Assembly: GCA_947502635.1 (NCBI GenBank)
Contig: CANNAN010000003.1
Coordinates: 248,001-312,000, forward strand
From: an uncultured Flavobacteriaceae bacterium
GTDB taxonomy: Bacteria > Bacteroidota > Bacteroidia > Flavobacteriales > Flavobacteriaceae
Length of the DNA stretch: 64,000 nt
Direction: 5' to 3'
Shown: positions 19,990 to 29,487 of the stretch, piece by piece
Layout of the letters: the number at the start of each line of letters is the position of its first letter
How positions within the stretch are numbered: position 1 is the first letter of the stretch
Translations under genes and position numbers: made by a program
The notes under the pieces: model-generated
The model's input: the letters and a program-made list of their open reading frames with translations, nothing else
What the model was told of the DNA's origin: nothing
The model's database searches: none

Positions 19990-21036
19990 ATGAGTATACA
20001 TATTTCAGATTTTGGAACATTATTAGGTGAAACTATAAAAGAATATGCTTTAAAAAACACTAATGGCGTTGAAGTTAAAATCACTAATTATGGTGCAACA
20101 ATAACCACTATTAAAGTTCCAGATAATAAGGGGAATATTGAAAATATTGCTTGTGGTTTTGATACACTTGATGGGTATTTTGGTAAAGACTATGTTGAAA
20201 ACGCGCCTTACTTTGGTGGTACTGTTGGACGTTATTGTTCTCAAATTAAGGATGCAAAATTTTCATTAAACGAAAAAGAATATCAATTGGCTGGTAACTG
20301 TGGCCCTAATAATTTACATGGAGGTGCAGCTGGGTTCGATAAGAAAATATGGCGTGCTGAAACAGTCGAAAATCCAAACGGTTCTTCTGTTATATTCAAT
20401 CTAAAAAGTAAAGATTTAGAAGAAGGTTTTCCTGGGAACGTAGATGTTTCAGTAACCTTTACACTAACAAATGATAATGAATTAAACATAGATTATGTTG
20501 CAACTCCAGATGCAGATACCCCATTATCATTAACAAATCACACCTATTTTAATTTGAATGCGTTTAATTCTAACGTAGAAGGACATGAAGCTAAAGTTAA
20601 TGCTAACAAAAGATTAGCTTTAGATGATACTGGAGCAGCAACAGGCGATATTGTTAATGTTGAAAACGCTGCTGATGATATGCAACAATTTAAAAAAATT
20701 GGTGATGCCCATAAGGAAATGGGAGATGGTTTTGAAAATTTCTATGTATTAGATAATGAAAATTTTGATTTTATAGAAGCTGCTAAAATAACATGTCCAG
20801 ATTCAGGAAGATCATTAACAGTTTCGACTTCAGAACCAGTGATGTTATTATATACTGGAAAGTATACTTCTGATGCTATAAAACGTGAAAATGGAGAACA
20901 ATATGGGAAATACAGAGGGTTTTGTTGTGAAACTCATCGCTATCCAAACGGACCAAATATTGAAAATTCACCAAAATCTATAACTAAAGCAGGTGAAACA
21001 TTTAAAAGTAAAACCCAGTTTAAATTTAACTGGTAA
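19990..21036 (+). CDS. galM: Aldose 1-epimerase (mutarotase)
   Basis: A 348-residue GalM-family protein without a signal peptide, so cytoplasmic. It interconverts alpha and beta anomers of free aldoses. The family residues are present: His110 in NLHGGAAGFDKKIW, His184 in LTNHTYFNL and the base Glu314 in CCETHRYPNGPN. It starts 9 bases after the GH2 stop. The context suggests it handles galactose or another hexose released by the lipoprotein glycosidases and imported by the following permease. Confidence 0.93.
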   Translation: MSIHISDFGTLLGETIKEYALKNTNGVEVKITNYGATITTIKVPDNKGNIENIACGFDTLDGYFGKDYVENAPYFGGTVGRYCSQIKDAKFSLNEKEYQLAGNCGPNNLHGGAAGFDKKIWRAETVENPNGSSVIFNLKSKDLEEGFPGNVDVSVTFTLTNDNELNIDYVATPDADTPLSLTNHTYFNLNAFNSNVEGHEAKVNANKRLALDDTGAATGDIVNVENAADDMQQFKKIGDAHKEMGDGFENFYVLDNENFDFIEAAKITCPDSGRSLTVSTSEPVMLLYTGKYTSDAIKRENGEQYGKYRGFCCETHRYPNGPNIENSPKSITKAGETFKSKTQFKFNW

Positions 21037-21064
21037 CATTTTAACTAACTAAAATTAATAAATT

Positions 21065-22075
21065 ATGATTGAAGGAATTGTTTTAGCCATAGGGGCAGGC
21101 TTAATGCTTGGACTTTATGCGTTACCAGAAAAATTCACCAAAGATTTTAAATTTGAAAATACTTGGGGATTATTTTTTATTCTAACCATGTTTTTGGTGC
21201 CAATTGTGGCGTCTGTAACACTTATAAACGATTTTAGTAATGTATTTGCGCATGTCCCAACTGATATATTATTAAAAATGGCCGCAGCTAGTGTATTGTG
21301 GGGAATAGGTGTGATGATGTGGGGGAAAGCTATTAACCATATTGGTTTATCATTAGGTTTTTCTTTATTTATTGGTACGGTTATTCTAGTAGGTTCTGTT
21401 ATTCCTTTTTTCGTAGAAGGTATTCCAGAAGGTAACACATTTATTACTATTCTCTTTGGAATACTAATAGTATTATTTGGTGTTATTTTTAATGCTAAAG
21501 CTGGATTAACTAGAGAAAAAGATGAAGCTAAGACAGATTCAGGAGGGAAGAAAGGATCTATGGTTACAGGTATTTTAATAGCTGTAGTTGGAGGTTTATT
21601 GGCAACAGGATTTAGTTATGCAAATGCGGTAGGTAGACCTTCAATTCATGAAGCTTGTCAAGCTGCTGGTAATGCTGATTGGGTTACCGCAGTAGGCGTT
21701 ATGTTCCCAATTTTCATCAGTGGAGGTATCGTTATGGCAATTTATTTTGCTTATGAGTTGTCAAAGAAAAAAGCTTGGAAACAATTTAAGACTCCTAATT
21801 TCGGAAAAAACTTTATGCTAATTCTAGTTATGGCTATTTTTCATTATGCCGCGTCTGCTTTATTTGCATTTGCAGCATTCAAACTAGGAGAAGTAGGAAA
21901 TACTGTTGGTTATGCCATATTTAATACTGCATGTGTCGCAACTGCAATTGTAAGTGGTATAATTACAAAAGAATGGATAAATGCCTCATCAAAAGCAAAA
22001 AACTTTTTGTATTTAAGTTTAGCATGTATGATTGGCGGAATAGTAGTAATAGCTTATGCAAACAGCTTAGCTTAA
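21065..22075 (+). CDS. RhaT-family sugar:proton symporter
   Basis: A 336-residue integral membrane protein with about ten hydrophobic segments and a short hydrophilic loop near residues 150-165 ([15 protein letters not shown]). The overall pattern ([48 protein letters not shown]) fits the L-rhamnose-proton symporter family within the drug/metabolite transporter superfamily. Members next to glycosidase genes often import the freed monosaccharide across the inner membrane. Here the cargo could be L-galactose, fucose or 3,6-anhydro-L-galactose; the sequence does not decide. It lies 28 bases after galM. Confidence 0.85.
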   Translation: MIEGIVLAIGAGLMLGLYALPEKFTKDFKFENTWGLFFILTMFLVPIVASVTLINDFSNVFAHVPTDILLKMAAASVLWGIGVMMWGKAINHIGLSLGFSLFIGTVILVGSVIPFFVEGIPEGNTFITILFGILIVLFGVIFNAKAGLTREKDEAKTDSGGKKGSMVTGILIAVVGGLLATGFSYANAVGRPSIHEACQAAGNADWVTAVGVMFPIFISGGIVMAIYFAYELSKKKAWKQFKTPNFGKNFMLILVMAIFHYAASALFAFAAFKLGEVGNTVGYAIFNTACVATAIVSGIITKEWINASSKAKNFLYLSLACMIGGIVVIAYANSLA

Positions 22076-22107
22076 AATTAAAACAAGAAACGATAACGAT
22101 TAAGATT

Positions 22108-23331
22108 ATGAAAAGAGTACCAAAATTATTATTTGCATGCGTATGTTTAGTATTATTTGCATGTAACGAAAAAGGACAAGAAAAAGTTAAAGAAACAACT
22201 GTTGCAGATTCTAATGCTGTAGAAGTAACTGATGAACGACAAGATTTTCTTGGTATAACCAATAAAGATAAACTAAGTGCGGCAAGTAAACGTGCGTTAA
22301 AATGGCCAGTAGATTTAGGTAATGACTGGTTTTTTGATTATAAAGTAGAAGATTTAAAAGGGGATTTGGCATATGAAGAAGGTATCGTGCGAAGAGACCC
22401 AAGTGCTATGATAAAAGAGAATGGTAAATATTATGTTTGGTATACCAGATCTGTAGGACCTACAGATGGTTTTGCTGGCGATATAGAAAAGGATAAAGTT
22501 TTTCCTTGGGACCGTTGCGATATTTGGTATGCAACTTCTGAAGATGGATTGACATGGAAAGAAGAAGGACCAGCTGTATTAAGAGGTGAAAAAGGTGCGT
22601 ATGATGATCGTTCGGTATTTACTGTTGAAATTATGAAGCATGAGGATATGTATTATCTATCTTATCAAACCGTAAAATCTCCTTACAATGTTCGTGTTAA
22701 AAATCAAGTAGGTTTAGCTTGGTCTAATTCTCCAGATGGTCCATGGGAAAAAAGTAAGGAGCCTATTTTAAGCCCTGCTGATAATGGAGTATGGAAAGGT
22801 GAAGCGCAAAACCGTTTTGCTGTTGAGAAAAAAGGTGATTTTGATAGTCATAAAGTGCATGATCCATGTATAATACCATTCAAAGGGAAATTCTATTTGT
22901 ATTATAAAGGTGAGCAAATGGGAGAGCAAGTTACTTTTGGTGGACGTCAAATTAGACATGGTGTTGCTATAGCTGATAATCCAAAAGGACCTTACGTGAA
23001 GTCTCCTTATAACCCTATTAGTAATAGTGGTCATGAAATTTGTGTATGGAAATATAACGGTGGTATTGCTTCGTTAATTACTACAGATGGACCAGAAAAA
23101 AACACAGTACAATGGTCTCCAGATGGAATCAACTTTGAAATTAAGGCGGTTGTAAAAGGAGCACCTCATGCTATTGGTTTAAATAGAACTGCAGATAATG
23201 AAAATGGACCTGTAGAGATTTTAAAATGGGGGTTAACTCACCAATATAGAAGTTATGATTACCAATATATAAGACGATTTACAACATCGCAAATAAAACA
23301 CCACACTGCTAAGGGGGAAAAAGCAAAATAA
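22108..23331 (+). CDS. GH117-family exo-glycosidase lipoprotein (anhydro-L-galactosidase type)
   Basis: A 407-residue five-bladed propeller glycosidase. The ATG at 22108 is used because it begins a signal peptide with a lipobox (LVLFAC, Cys18); the open frame extends upstream but only into the permease gene. Candidate catalytic residues are Asp97 (RRDPSAM), Asp252 (KVHDPCI), His309 and Glu310 (NSGHEICVW). Their spacing equals that recalled for Bacteroides plebeius BpGH117 (Asp90, Asp245, His302, Glu303). Characterised GH117 enzymes release 3,6-anhydro-alpha-L-galactose from neoagaro-oligosaccharides. It is the last gene of the GH2 run. Some GH117 clades have other substrates, so agar specificity is likely but unproven. 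Confidence 0.87.
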   Translation: MKRVPKLLFACVCLVLFACNEKGQEKVKETTVADSNAVEVTDERQDFLGITNKDKLSAASKRALKWPVDLGNDWFFDYKVEDLKGDLAYEEGIVRRDPSAMIKENGKYYVWYTRSVGPTDGFAGDIEKDKVFPWDRCDIWYATSEDGLTWKEEGPAVLRGEKGAYDDRSVFTVEIMKHEDMYYLSYQTVKSPYNVRVKNQVGLAWSNSPDGPWEKSKEPILSPADNGVWKGEAQNRFAVEKKGDFDSHKVHDPCIIPFKGKFYLYYKGEQMGEQVTFGGRQIRHGVAIADNPKGPYVKSPYNPISNSGHEICVWKYNGGIASLITTDGPEKNTVQWSPDGINFEIKAVVKGAPHAIGLNRTADNENGPVEILKWGLTHQYRSYDYQYIRRFTTSQIKHHTAKGEKAK

Positions 23332-23344
23332 AAAGAGGGTTTAA

Positions 23345-23413
23345 ATCATTCGTTTATATTTTAGGTATTTGTTGTTTTAAAAAAATAAATAATCTAAAAT
23401 ATAAACGAATGAT
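23345..23413 (+). terminator. 20-bp perfect inverted repeat ending the GH2-GH117 run
   Basis: Arms 23345-23364 and 23394-23413 are exact complements (atcattcgtttatattttag) around a 29-base loop, 13 bases after the GH117 stop. No strong T tract follows, so it may act as an mRNA 3'-stabilising stem rather than a classic terminator. Confidence 0.65.
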
Positions 23414-24258
23414 AACTATTCATTAAGCTGTAATTTCAATATTTATTTAGGTTATTAAATACTTTGTAGTAAGAAAAACCTAATAAAGAATTATAATAAC
23501 AGCATTCTAAATACATTGTTATTATTGTAAATTATCGATTGATATAAGTACAATATTTAATTTAGAAACTATTATCTTATTAAGTTGAAAATTATGATAT
23601 TTTCTCTTTTTATGATAACAGCTGTTAAAAATAGCGCTATTTAAAATTATATAGTTAAACTTGCTAATGTTGAATAATTCATTCACCAGTTAATTAAAAT
23701 TAGCAAAAATTGTAAAAATATATCATATGTTCTATCAATTGGAACATTAGTAGCGTTGTTTTTTGTTTAATAATGGGAACTTGCTATATGTAATCTCTAT
23801 AAGTTATCCTGTAAACTAGTAAGAGGTTTTAAATTTGTTTTAGAGATAGCCCTCATAGTTGTTTTTAAATTTGAGTTAGTTTTTTAAATAAGAGCATTTC
23901 TTTTTAAGATTTGCTCTTATTTATTTTTTACACACTTACAAAAGGTTATGCAGTTTTTGGTATACCTATACTGAATCAATTTCTGAATTATGATGATTAG
24001 GCACATTTTGCTTTCCGATTAAACTATCTTTTCCTAACCAGTAAAATGTATTTGATTTGTCTTCAAAACGATTATAAGGGAGTTCTAAGCCTTTTTATAA
24101 GTGTTTTTTTAATGACATATCTAAATATGTGATTTATCGTTTTCTGAGTACTATTAATATCATAAGTCTATTTAATAAGAATAAATACAATATTTGGTGA
24201 GTTTTGTTTTAAAATAAAAGTAACTAGACGGCGTATTAAAAATAATTAGACTAAAGCC
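23414..24258. other. Intergenic region between GH117 and HTCS
   Basis: An AT-rich convergent gap. It contains a hairpin at 23886-23922 (11-bp stem, T-rich flank), which could terminate transcription from either side, and a short coding-like remnant at 23966-24094 listed separately. Nothing else was recognised. Confidence 0.5.
23966..24094 (-). pseudogene. Possible 3' remnant of an unidentified gene
   Basis: Read on the minus strand, 42 codons end in a stop at 23966-23968 and give a protein-like, charged sequence (ELPYNRFEDKSNTFYWLGKD, then NHHNSEIDSV). A stop codon sits immediately upstream and no start is present. It looks like the C-terminal end of a lost gene, but the family was not recognised and chance cannot be excluded. 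Confidence 0.35.
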
Positions 24259-27200
24259 TTATTCATTACTCCTGGATTTTCGGACATATTCGCTTGGTTT
24301 AACCCCAAACTGTTTTTTAAAACATTTAGCGAAATAAGATGCTGTATTAAACCCAGTCATATACATGATTTCTTTAACGGATAAGTCACTAGATTCAAAA
24401 AGTTGAACGGCTCTTTTTAATCGAATATTTCTAATAAATTCACTTGATGAAAGCCCTGTAATTTCTTTGAATTTTAAATATAAATTACTTCTGCTATGTT
24501 CCATTTCTTTAACCAGCATTTCTACACTAAAATCGGTATTCATCATGTGTTTTTCAACAATTTCAATTGCTTGTTGTAAAAATCGCTCATCAGAGGATGT
24601 TACAGTAACTTCTTTTGGCTGTAGTGTAATTTCACGATTAAACCGAAGTCTTAATTGTTCTCTGTGTTGTAAAATATTATTCAATTTTAGATGCAGTAAT
24701 TCTACATCAAAAGGTTTTCTTATATAATCGTCTGCACCATGTTTAAGACCTTCTAATTCACTTTCCTGAGATAATTTAGCAGTTAAAATTAAAACAGGTA
24801 TGTGGCTTGTCGTTTTTGTTGTTTTTATTTTTTCACATAGTTGTAATCCATCCATTATAGGCATTAATAAGTCTGTAACTATGATGTTTGGTACTATTTT
24901 AGAGGCTAATTCAAACCCTTCTTGGCCATTTTCAGCTTCATATATGGTATAATCATCTCTTAAGACCTGTTTAATAAAAGTTCTTATGTCTTTATTGTCA
25001 TCTACGACTAAAAGAACTGGAGATTGTGATCTGTTTTTAGAAATGTTTTTGTCGGTAGTTTCATCATCTAAATCTATGGCGAAAGATTCATTTTCAGAAG
25101 AGCGTCTTACAAAATCAGTGTCTGTACTTTCTTTACAACTTATTTCGGGTATGCCAAGATATGCCTCTTTATTTGTTGGTATTTTAACTTTAAAACTTGT
25201 TCCTTGCCCAGGTTTGCTTGAAACATGTATCGTTCCTTGGTGCAGTTCAATAAGGCTTTTTGTAAAAGACAACCCAATACCAACACCTTTGGAATTACTT
25301 TTGTCGAAGCCTTTTTTTGTATAGAATCTCTCAAAAATAGTTTCTATTCTATTGCTGGAAATTCCAACTCCAGAATCTTCCACTTCTATTATTACATGGT
25401 TCTCATCGGTTAGATTTTTATCATTTTTTCCTTTAAAAATATTAATATTAATAGAGCCGTTTTTGGGAGTGAATTTAAAGGCATTTGATAGTAAATTATT
25501 TATGATCTTTTCTAAGGCATCATGATCAAACCATGTAATTAAGGATGGTTCGATGGTATTAATAGTTAATTTAACATGTTGTTTATGTGATAAGAATTGA
25601 AAAGGTTCTGCAATTTCTTTAATAAAAGCAATAATATTGCTGTGACGCATTACAAGGTGCATTTTACCTTGATTTATTTTTCTAAAATCTAATAATTGAT
25701 TAACCAATCGAAGTAAATAGTTTGTGTTTTTTTTCATTAAACTATATTGTTCTTGAGCAATTTCTGGTTTAATGTCACTTCCTTTTTTTTGTAAGTATTC
25801 TAAAGGGCCTTTTATTAATGTTAGTGGTGTTCTAAGTTCATGAGAAATGTTTGTAAAAAACTCTAATTTTAAGCGTTGCAATTCTTCTTCTTTTTGTTTT
25901 TCTAAAGAAGTTAATTCTAACAAATGTTTTTTCTTTGTTTTAGTTACAGTATTTCGCCAAAAACCAAATAATATAGATAACGTTAAAATACCATATAAGA
26001 TATAAGCCAGTGTCGTTTTCCAAAATGGCGGGATAATATTTATATTAATTTGTGTTGCGAGATCTTCCCATATGCCATCATTATTTGAAGCTTTTACCTT
26101 AAATGTATATGTACCAAACTCTAAATTGGTGTAAGTAGCAAAACGTTTGCTTGAATTGGTGTAAATCCATTCATCATCAAACCCTTCTAACTTATACGCG
26201 AATTTATTTTTGCTAGGGGCAGAATAGTGTAATGCAGCAAATTCAAAAGAAAAACTATTTTCGTAGTGTTTTAGTTTCAAATGATCAATCTCATTTATTG
26301 ATTTATTTAAAATAACACGACTATTTATTTCTTCTCCACGCTTAACAGATTTGTTCGAAATGAAAAAATTTGTAATAACAGATTTCGCTTTATATGGGTT
26401 GTCTTTTATGTTTTCAGGATAAAAAGCATTAAAGCCATTAACACCACCAAAAAGCAACTCACCATTTTGGCGTTTTAAGCAGGCTAATTCTTGAAATTCG
26501 TTACTTTGAAGACCATCATTTACATCATAGTTTTTAAACGTTTCATTCTTTGGATTAAATCTAGAAAGTCCTTTGTTTGTAGATAACCATAAATTATGTT
26601 CGGAGTCTTCTAAAATACCTTTGATCACATTATTGGGCAAACCATCTGTTTCTGTGTAAGATTTAAATTTGATTTCAGATTCATTTTCTATAAAGACTAT
26701 TTTATTTAAACCACCGCCAAAAGTACCAACCCAAAATTCACCTTTGGCATTTTCATAGAGTGCTAAAATGTAATTATGGGTAATACTATGTTTGTCTTTT
26801 GGGTCATTTTTAAAAACATCAAACTTTGGATTTTTTTTTAATATTTCTTCTGGTTTTAATCGGCATAAACCGTCACCAGTAGCAAACCAGATATTTTTTT
26901 GACTATCTTCATAAATATTTCTTATAATGTTATTAGAGAGCCCAGCAGGGTTTGAAGGATTGTTGACGATACTATCTTTTTTATAATCACCAGTTTCTTT
27001 ATCTTTTAGCCACCTCCGTATTCCACCACTGTAGGTTCCAATCCATACATTTTCATGACTATCCTCTAGTATAGAAAATACACTATAATTAAAATTATTT
27101 ATAGGTTTTATATCAGTTTCTTTGATATTATTAATATTGGAAATATCTATTTCATATAAACCAGGGGTGTTTTCTGCTCCAATTAGAACTGCTTTTTTGT

Positions 27201-28482
27201 TTGCTAATTCTGTTATAGCAAATGGCTTTGATATTGTTTTTAGATTGATGAATTTTGAATAATTGTTGTCATCATTGTTTTTAGTAAGTATGTTTATACC
27301 TCCACCTTCTGTTCCAATCCATAAGTTTTTATCGCTATCTTCAAAAATGGATCTAATTTTGTCATAACTAAGACTTTTTGCATCTATTGTTTTCTTTATG
27401 TGATCGAATTGCTTTCTTTCTGGATCTATTTTATTAACGCCTCCACCGTTAGTTCCTACCCAAATGATACCAGTTTTATCTATGAATAGCGATTTTACAA
27501 TATTTTTACTTATGCTTTTAACATTTCTAGGATCGTAAATAAATTTGCTTTTAAGTACGGGAGCGTTACTAATATGTTGGTTATCGAAAAATAAGAGTCC
27601 GTTGTTTGTGCCTGCCCAGATATTATTTTTATTGTCAATTTGGATATCATTAATAAAATCTTTATTTATTCTTAAGGCTTTATTATTGTTGAAATTTGCT
27701 TTAAAAATAAATATTCCAACGCCTGTTCCTATAATTAATCTTCCTATATTATCTTCTGCAATAGATAATACTGGCACATTAGGAAATAAATCAATGAGCT
27801 GATTTATTAATCTAAAATAAATATCTCCATTTTCATCTCTAGATAATTTAAATAAACCTTTAGAAGAACCAACCCATATTTGCCCCTGACTGTCTTCGAA
27901 AATGGAATAAATAAGACTATTGGAAAGGCTACTTGAAATTTTATTATCGGTAAGATTAAAATGTTTAAACGTTATTGAATCCGTGGTATTTTTTAAGTCA
28001 ATTAAATCCAGTCCATTAGCAGTCCCAATCCAAAGTTTATCTTTTCTATCCTTGTAAAGGACATTAATATGATTGTTAATTAGACTATTAGTATTCTCTT
28101 TGTCATGAACAAAATGAGTGAATTTACCGTTTGATTTATTATAATGGTTTAAACCCTGACCTGTTGTGCCTACCCATAAATCATCATTACTATCGCCTGT
28201 TATAGAGTAAATTAAATTGCTGTTAATACTGCTTTTAACTTTAGGATCTGGTTTGTAAACAGTAAACTCATAGCCATTATACTTGTTCAGCCCATCGTGT
28301 GTTCCAAACCACATAAAACCTGTATTGTCTTGATAAATACAGTTAACATCCCCTTGTGATAGTCCGTTGTTTATCGAAATCCTATCGAAATAAATAGTGT
28401 TTTGGCTTAATAAATTAGCACAACCTCCTAAGAATAAAAGAATGAAAGGTATTTTAAATAAAGAACGCTTACTTAAGCTCAT
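24259..28482 (-). CDS. Hybrid two-component system sensor/regulator (HTCS)
   Basis: A 1,407-residue one-protein signalling system. The start at 28482 is chosen because it begins the signal peptide (MSLSKRSLFKIPFILLFLGG); an ATG 30 bases upstream is less likely. Order: two-component-regulator propeller repeats (about 35-690, recurring NGLSQGD and IWVGTNGGG-type units), Y_Y_Y domain (about 735-810), one membrane helix (about 822-845), HisKA with phospho-accepting His881 (ISHELRTPL), HATPase (DSGVGIS, GVGIGLSF), receiver with Asp1204 (VTDLLMPIMDG) and an AraC-type HTH (about 1300-1407). Such proteins bind a periplasmic oligosaccharide and activate the adjacent polysaccharide locus. It is convergent with the GH2-GH117 run, its likely target. 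Confidence 0.95.
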   Translation of the reverse strand: MSLSKRSLFKIPFILLFLGGCANLLSQNTIYFDRISINNGLSQGDVNCIYQDNTGFMWFGTHDGLNKYNGYEFTVYKPDPKVKSSINSNLIYSITGDSNDDLWVGTTGQGLNHYNKSNGKFTHFVHDKENTNSLINNHINVLYKDRKDKLWIGTANGLDLIDLKNTTDSITFKHFNLTDNKISSSLSNSLIYSIFEDSQGQIWVGSSKGLFKLSRDENGDIYFRLINQLIDLFPNVPVLSIAEDNIGRLIIGTGVGIFIFKANFNNNKALRINKDFINDIQIDNKNNIWAGTNNGLLFFDNQHISNAPVLKSKFIYDPRNVKSISKNIVKSLFIDKTGIIWVGTNGGGVNKIDPERKQFDHIKKTIDAKSLSYDKIRSIFEDSDKNLWIGTEGGGINILTKNNDDNNYSKFINLKTISKPFAITELANKKAVLIGAENTPGLYEIDISNINNIKETDIKPINNFNYSVFSILEDSHENVWIGTYSGGIRRWLKDKETGDYKKDSIVNNPSNPAGLSNNIIRNIYEDSQKNIWFATGDGLCRLKPEEILKKNPKFDVFKNDPKDKHSITHNYILALYENAKGEFWVGTFGGGLNKIVFIENESEIKFKSYTETDGLPNNVIKGILEDSEHNLWLSTNKGLSRFNPKNETFKNYDVNDGLQSNEFQELACLKRQNGELLFGGVNGFNAFYPENIKDNPYKAKSVITNFFISNKSVKRGEEINSRVILNKSINEIDHLKLKHYENSFSFEFAALHYSAPSKNKFAYKLEGFDDEWIYTNSSKRFATYTNLEFGTYTFKVKASNNDGIWEDLATQININIIPPFWKTTLAYILYGILTLSILFGFWRNTVTKTKKKHLLELTSLEKQKEEELQRLKLEFFTNISHELRTPLTLIKGPLEYLQKKGSDIKPEIAQEQYSLMKKNTNYLLRLVNQLLDFRKINQGKMHLVMRHSNIIAFIKEIAEPFQFLSHKQHVKLTINTIEPSLITWFDHDALEKIINNLLSNAFKFTPKNGSININIFKGKNDKNLTDENHVIIEVEDSGVGISSNRIETIFERFYTKKGFDKSNSKGVGIGLSFTKSLIELHQGTIHVSSKPGQGTSFKVKIPTNKEAYLGIPEISCKESTDTDFVRRSSENESFAIDLDDETTDKNISKNRSQSPVLLVVDDNKDIRTFIKQVLRDDYTIYEAENGQEGFELASKIVPNIIVTDLLMPIMDGLQLCEKIKTTKTTSHIPVLILTAKLSQESELEGLKHGADDYIRKPFDVELLHLKLNNILQHREQLRLRFNREITLQPKEVTVTSSDERFLQQAIEIVEKHMMNTDFSVEMLVKEMEHSRSNLYLKFKEITGLSSSEFIRNIRLKRAVQLFESSDLSVKEIMYMTGFNTASYFAKCFKKQFGVKPSEYVRKSRSNE

Positions 28483-28690
28483 GACCAAAATTTCGTTAAA
28501 TTGTATATGCAATATTGTGAATTTAATTAATACGTACAGTATTACCTAGCAAAAAGACATATATTGTTAATTTCAAATCATTTGTTTTGTTATTTTAATC
28601 TTAGTGGGCTGAATTATTTATTTTACAATAAATAATAACAAACTCTATACTTTGTTTTATTAATTTTATGGAAGGAAGAGGTGGATTATA

Positions 28691-29148
28691 TTAGTTCTCA
28701 ATGGAATAATTTAATGTTACATTCTTTTTATTTTTTACTAGTACGTAGTTGATTTCATTATCTGAATTTGGAGGTATCACTTTAATATTTCCAGTAATAT
28801 CAGAAACGCCAGATAATGTTTCTGCACCATTAAAATCCATAAATTTATGATCTGAATTATATTTAAGAGTTACATTAAAAATAACTTTATTGCTAACATC
28901 ATATAATTTACTAGGTTTTACATGCCAATCAGAGTTTTGTTTGTCAATAACAATGGTCTCATTATCAGATAATAATGCCTTTTGTAAAGTTTCCGTTGCA
29001 TCGGTGGGATCATAACCAAAAGAAGAGGCTTTTAAGAGCTTTCAAATAGATTTGGGATTTGAGTAGTAACTTCTTCTTTGTTACAAGAGCTATAGGTTAT
29101 TGCTGCAATAAGTAATATTATATAGGTATAAAGTAATTTATTTTTCAT
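28691..29148 (-). pseudogene. Frameshifted, internally deleted beta-helix lipoprotein gene
   Basis: The ATG at 29148 starts a lipoprotein signal (MKNKLLYTYIILLIAA, TYSSC) that runs for 38 codons to a TAA. A different frame then continues with ASSFGYDPTDATETLQKALL and IVIDKQNSDWHVKPSKLYD, which resembles the start of right-handed beta-helix enzymes seen in polysaccharide loci. It ends, in the same frame, with what looks like a C-terminal beta domain (to NYSIEN, stop at 28691). Intact members are several hundred residues longer, so both a frameshift and a central deletion are inferred. It lies upstream of the HTCS gene. It could be a relic of a former enzyme of the locus. Confidence 0.55.
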
Positions 29149-29250
29149 TTTGAATATTTGGGGTATGTTGTTTTTATGTTACTTACAAATCTAGAGGGTT
29201 TTTGATATACCTCGAATTATTTATTGTATCCATGCTGTTAAGAAGCAAAA

Positions 29251-29280
29251 AACCCAAGACTAAAGTCTTGGGTTTTCCTT
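29251..29280 (-). terminator. Terminator of the tRNA-Met gene
   Basis: A 10-bp perfect stem (29251-29260 with 29265-29274, aacccaagac) and a TAAA loop, followed by T residues on the minus strand, just after the tRNA 3' end. Confidence 0.8.
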
Positions 29281-29281
29281 G

Positions 29282-29355
29282 TAGCGAGAGGGGGGCACGA
29301 TCCCCCGACCTCCGGGTTATGAATCCGACGCTCTAACCAACTGAGCTACCTCGCC
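29282..29355 (-). tRNA. tRNA-Met (anticodon CAT)
   Basis: A 74-base cloverleaf on the minus strand. The acceptor stem is GGCGAGG with TCTCGCT, closed by G-U pairs at both ends. The D arm is GCTCAGTTGGTTAGAGC, the anticodon loop TTCATAA (CAT) and the T stem GGGGG/CCCCC. The discriminator is A and CCA is not encoded. The T loop reads ATCGTGC instead of the usual TTCRANY, with an apparent A54/T58 swap. CAT could mean elongator Met, initiator or lysidine-modified Ile2; the 5' G1-U72 pair and lack of three G-C pairs in the anticodon stem argue against initiator. Confidence 0.92.
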
Positions 29356-29369
29356 ATAATTTGAGGGTG

Positions 29370-29400
29370 CAAATATAAAAACAATATTATTGTAAGCAAA
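29370..29400 (-). promoter_or_regulatory. Promoter of the tRNA-Met gene
   Basis: On the minus strand TTTG is followed by exactly 19 bases and TATATTTG, a full match to the Bacteroidota consensus. It ends 15 bases upstream of the tRNA 5' end. Confidence 0.85.
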
Positions 29401-29487
29401 CAGATATAGGATAAAATATTATTAAAAATAGTTGTTCTACTTATCAATTAATGTATATATTGGGAGCATAAAATTTTTAAGGCATAT

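Noticed and set aside
21931-22107. Upstream extension of the GH117 frame by 59 residues
   Set aside because: It lies inside the permease gene in another frame, and the ATG at 22108 begins a proper lipoprotein signal.
24259-28482. HTCS as a GGDEF or ECF-type regulator
   Set aside because: The order propeller, Y_Y_Y, HisKA, HATPase, receiver and AraC HTH is complete and typical of an HTCS.
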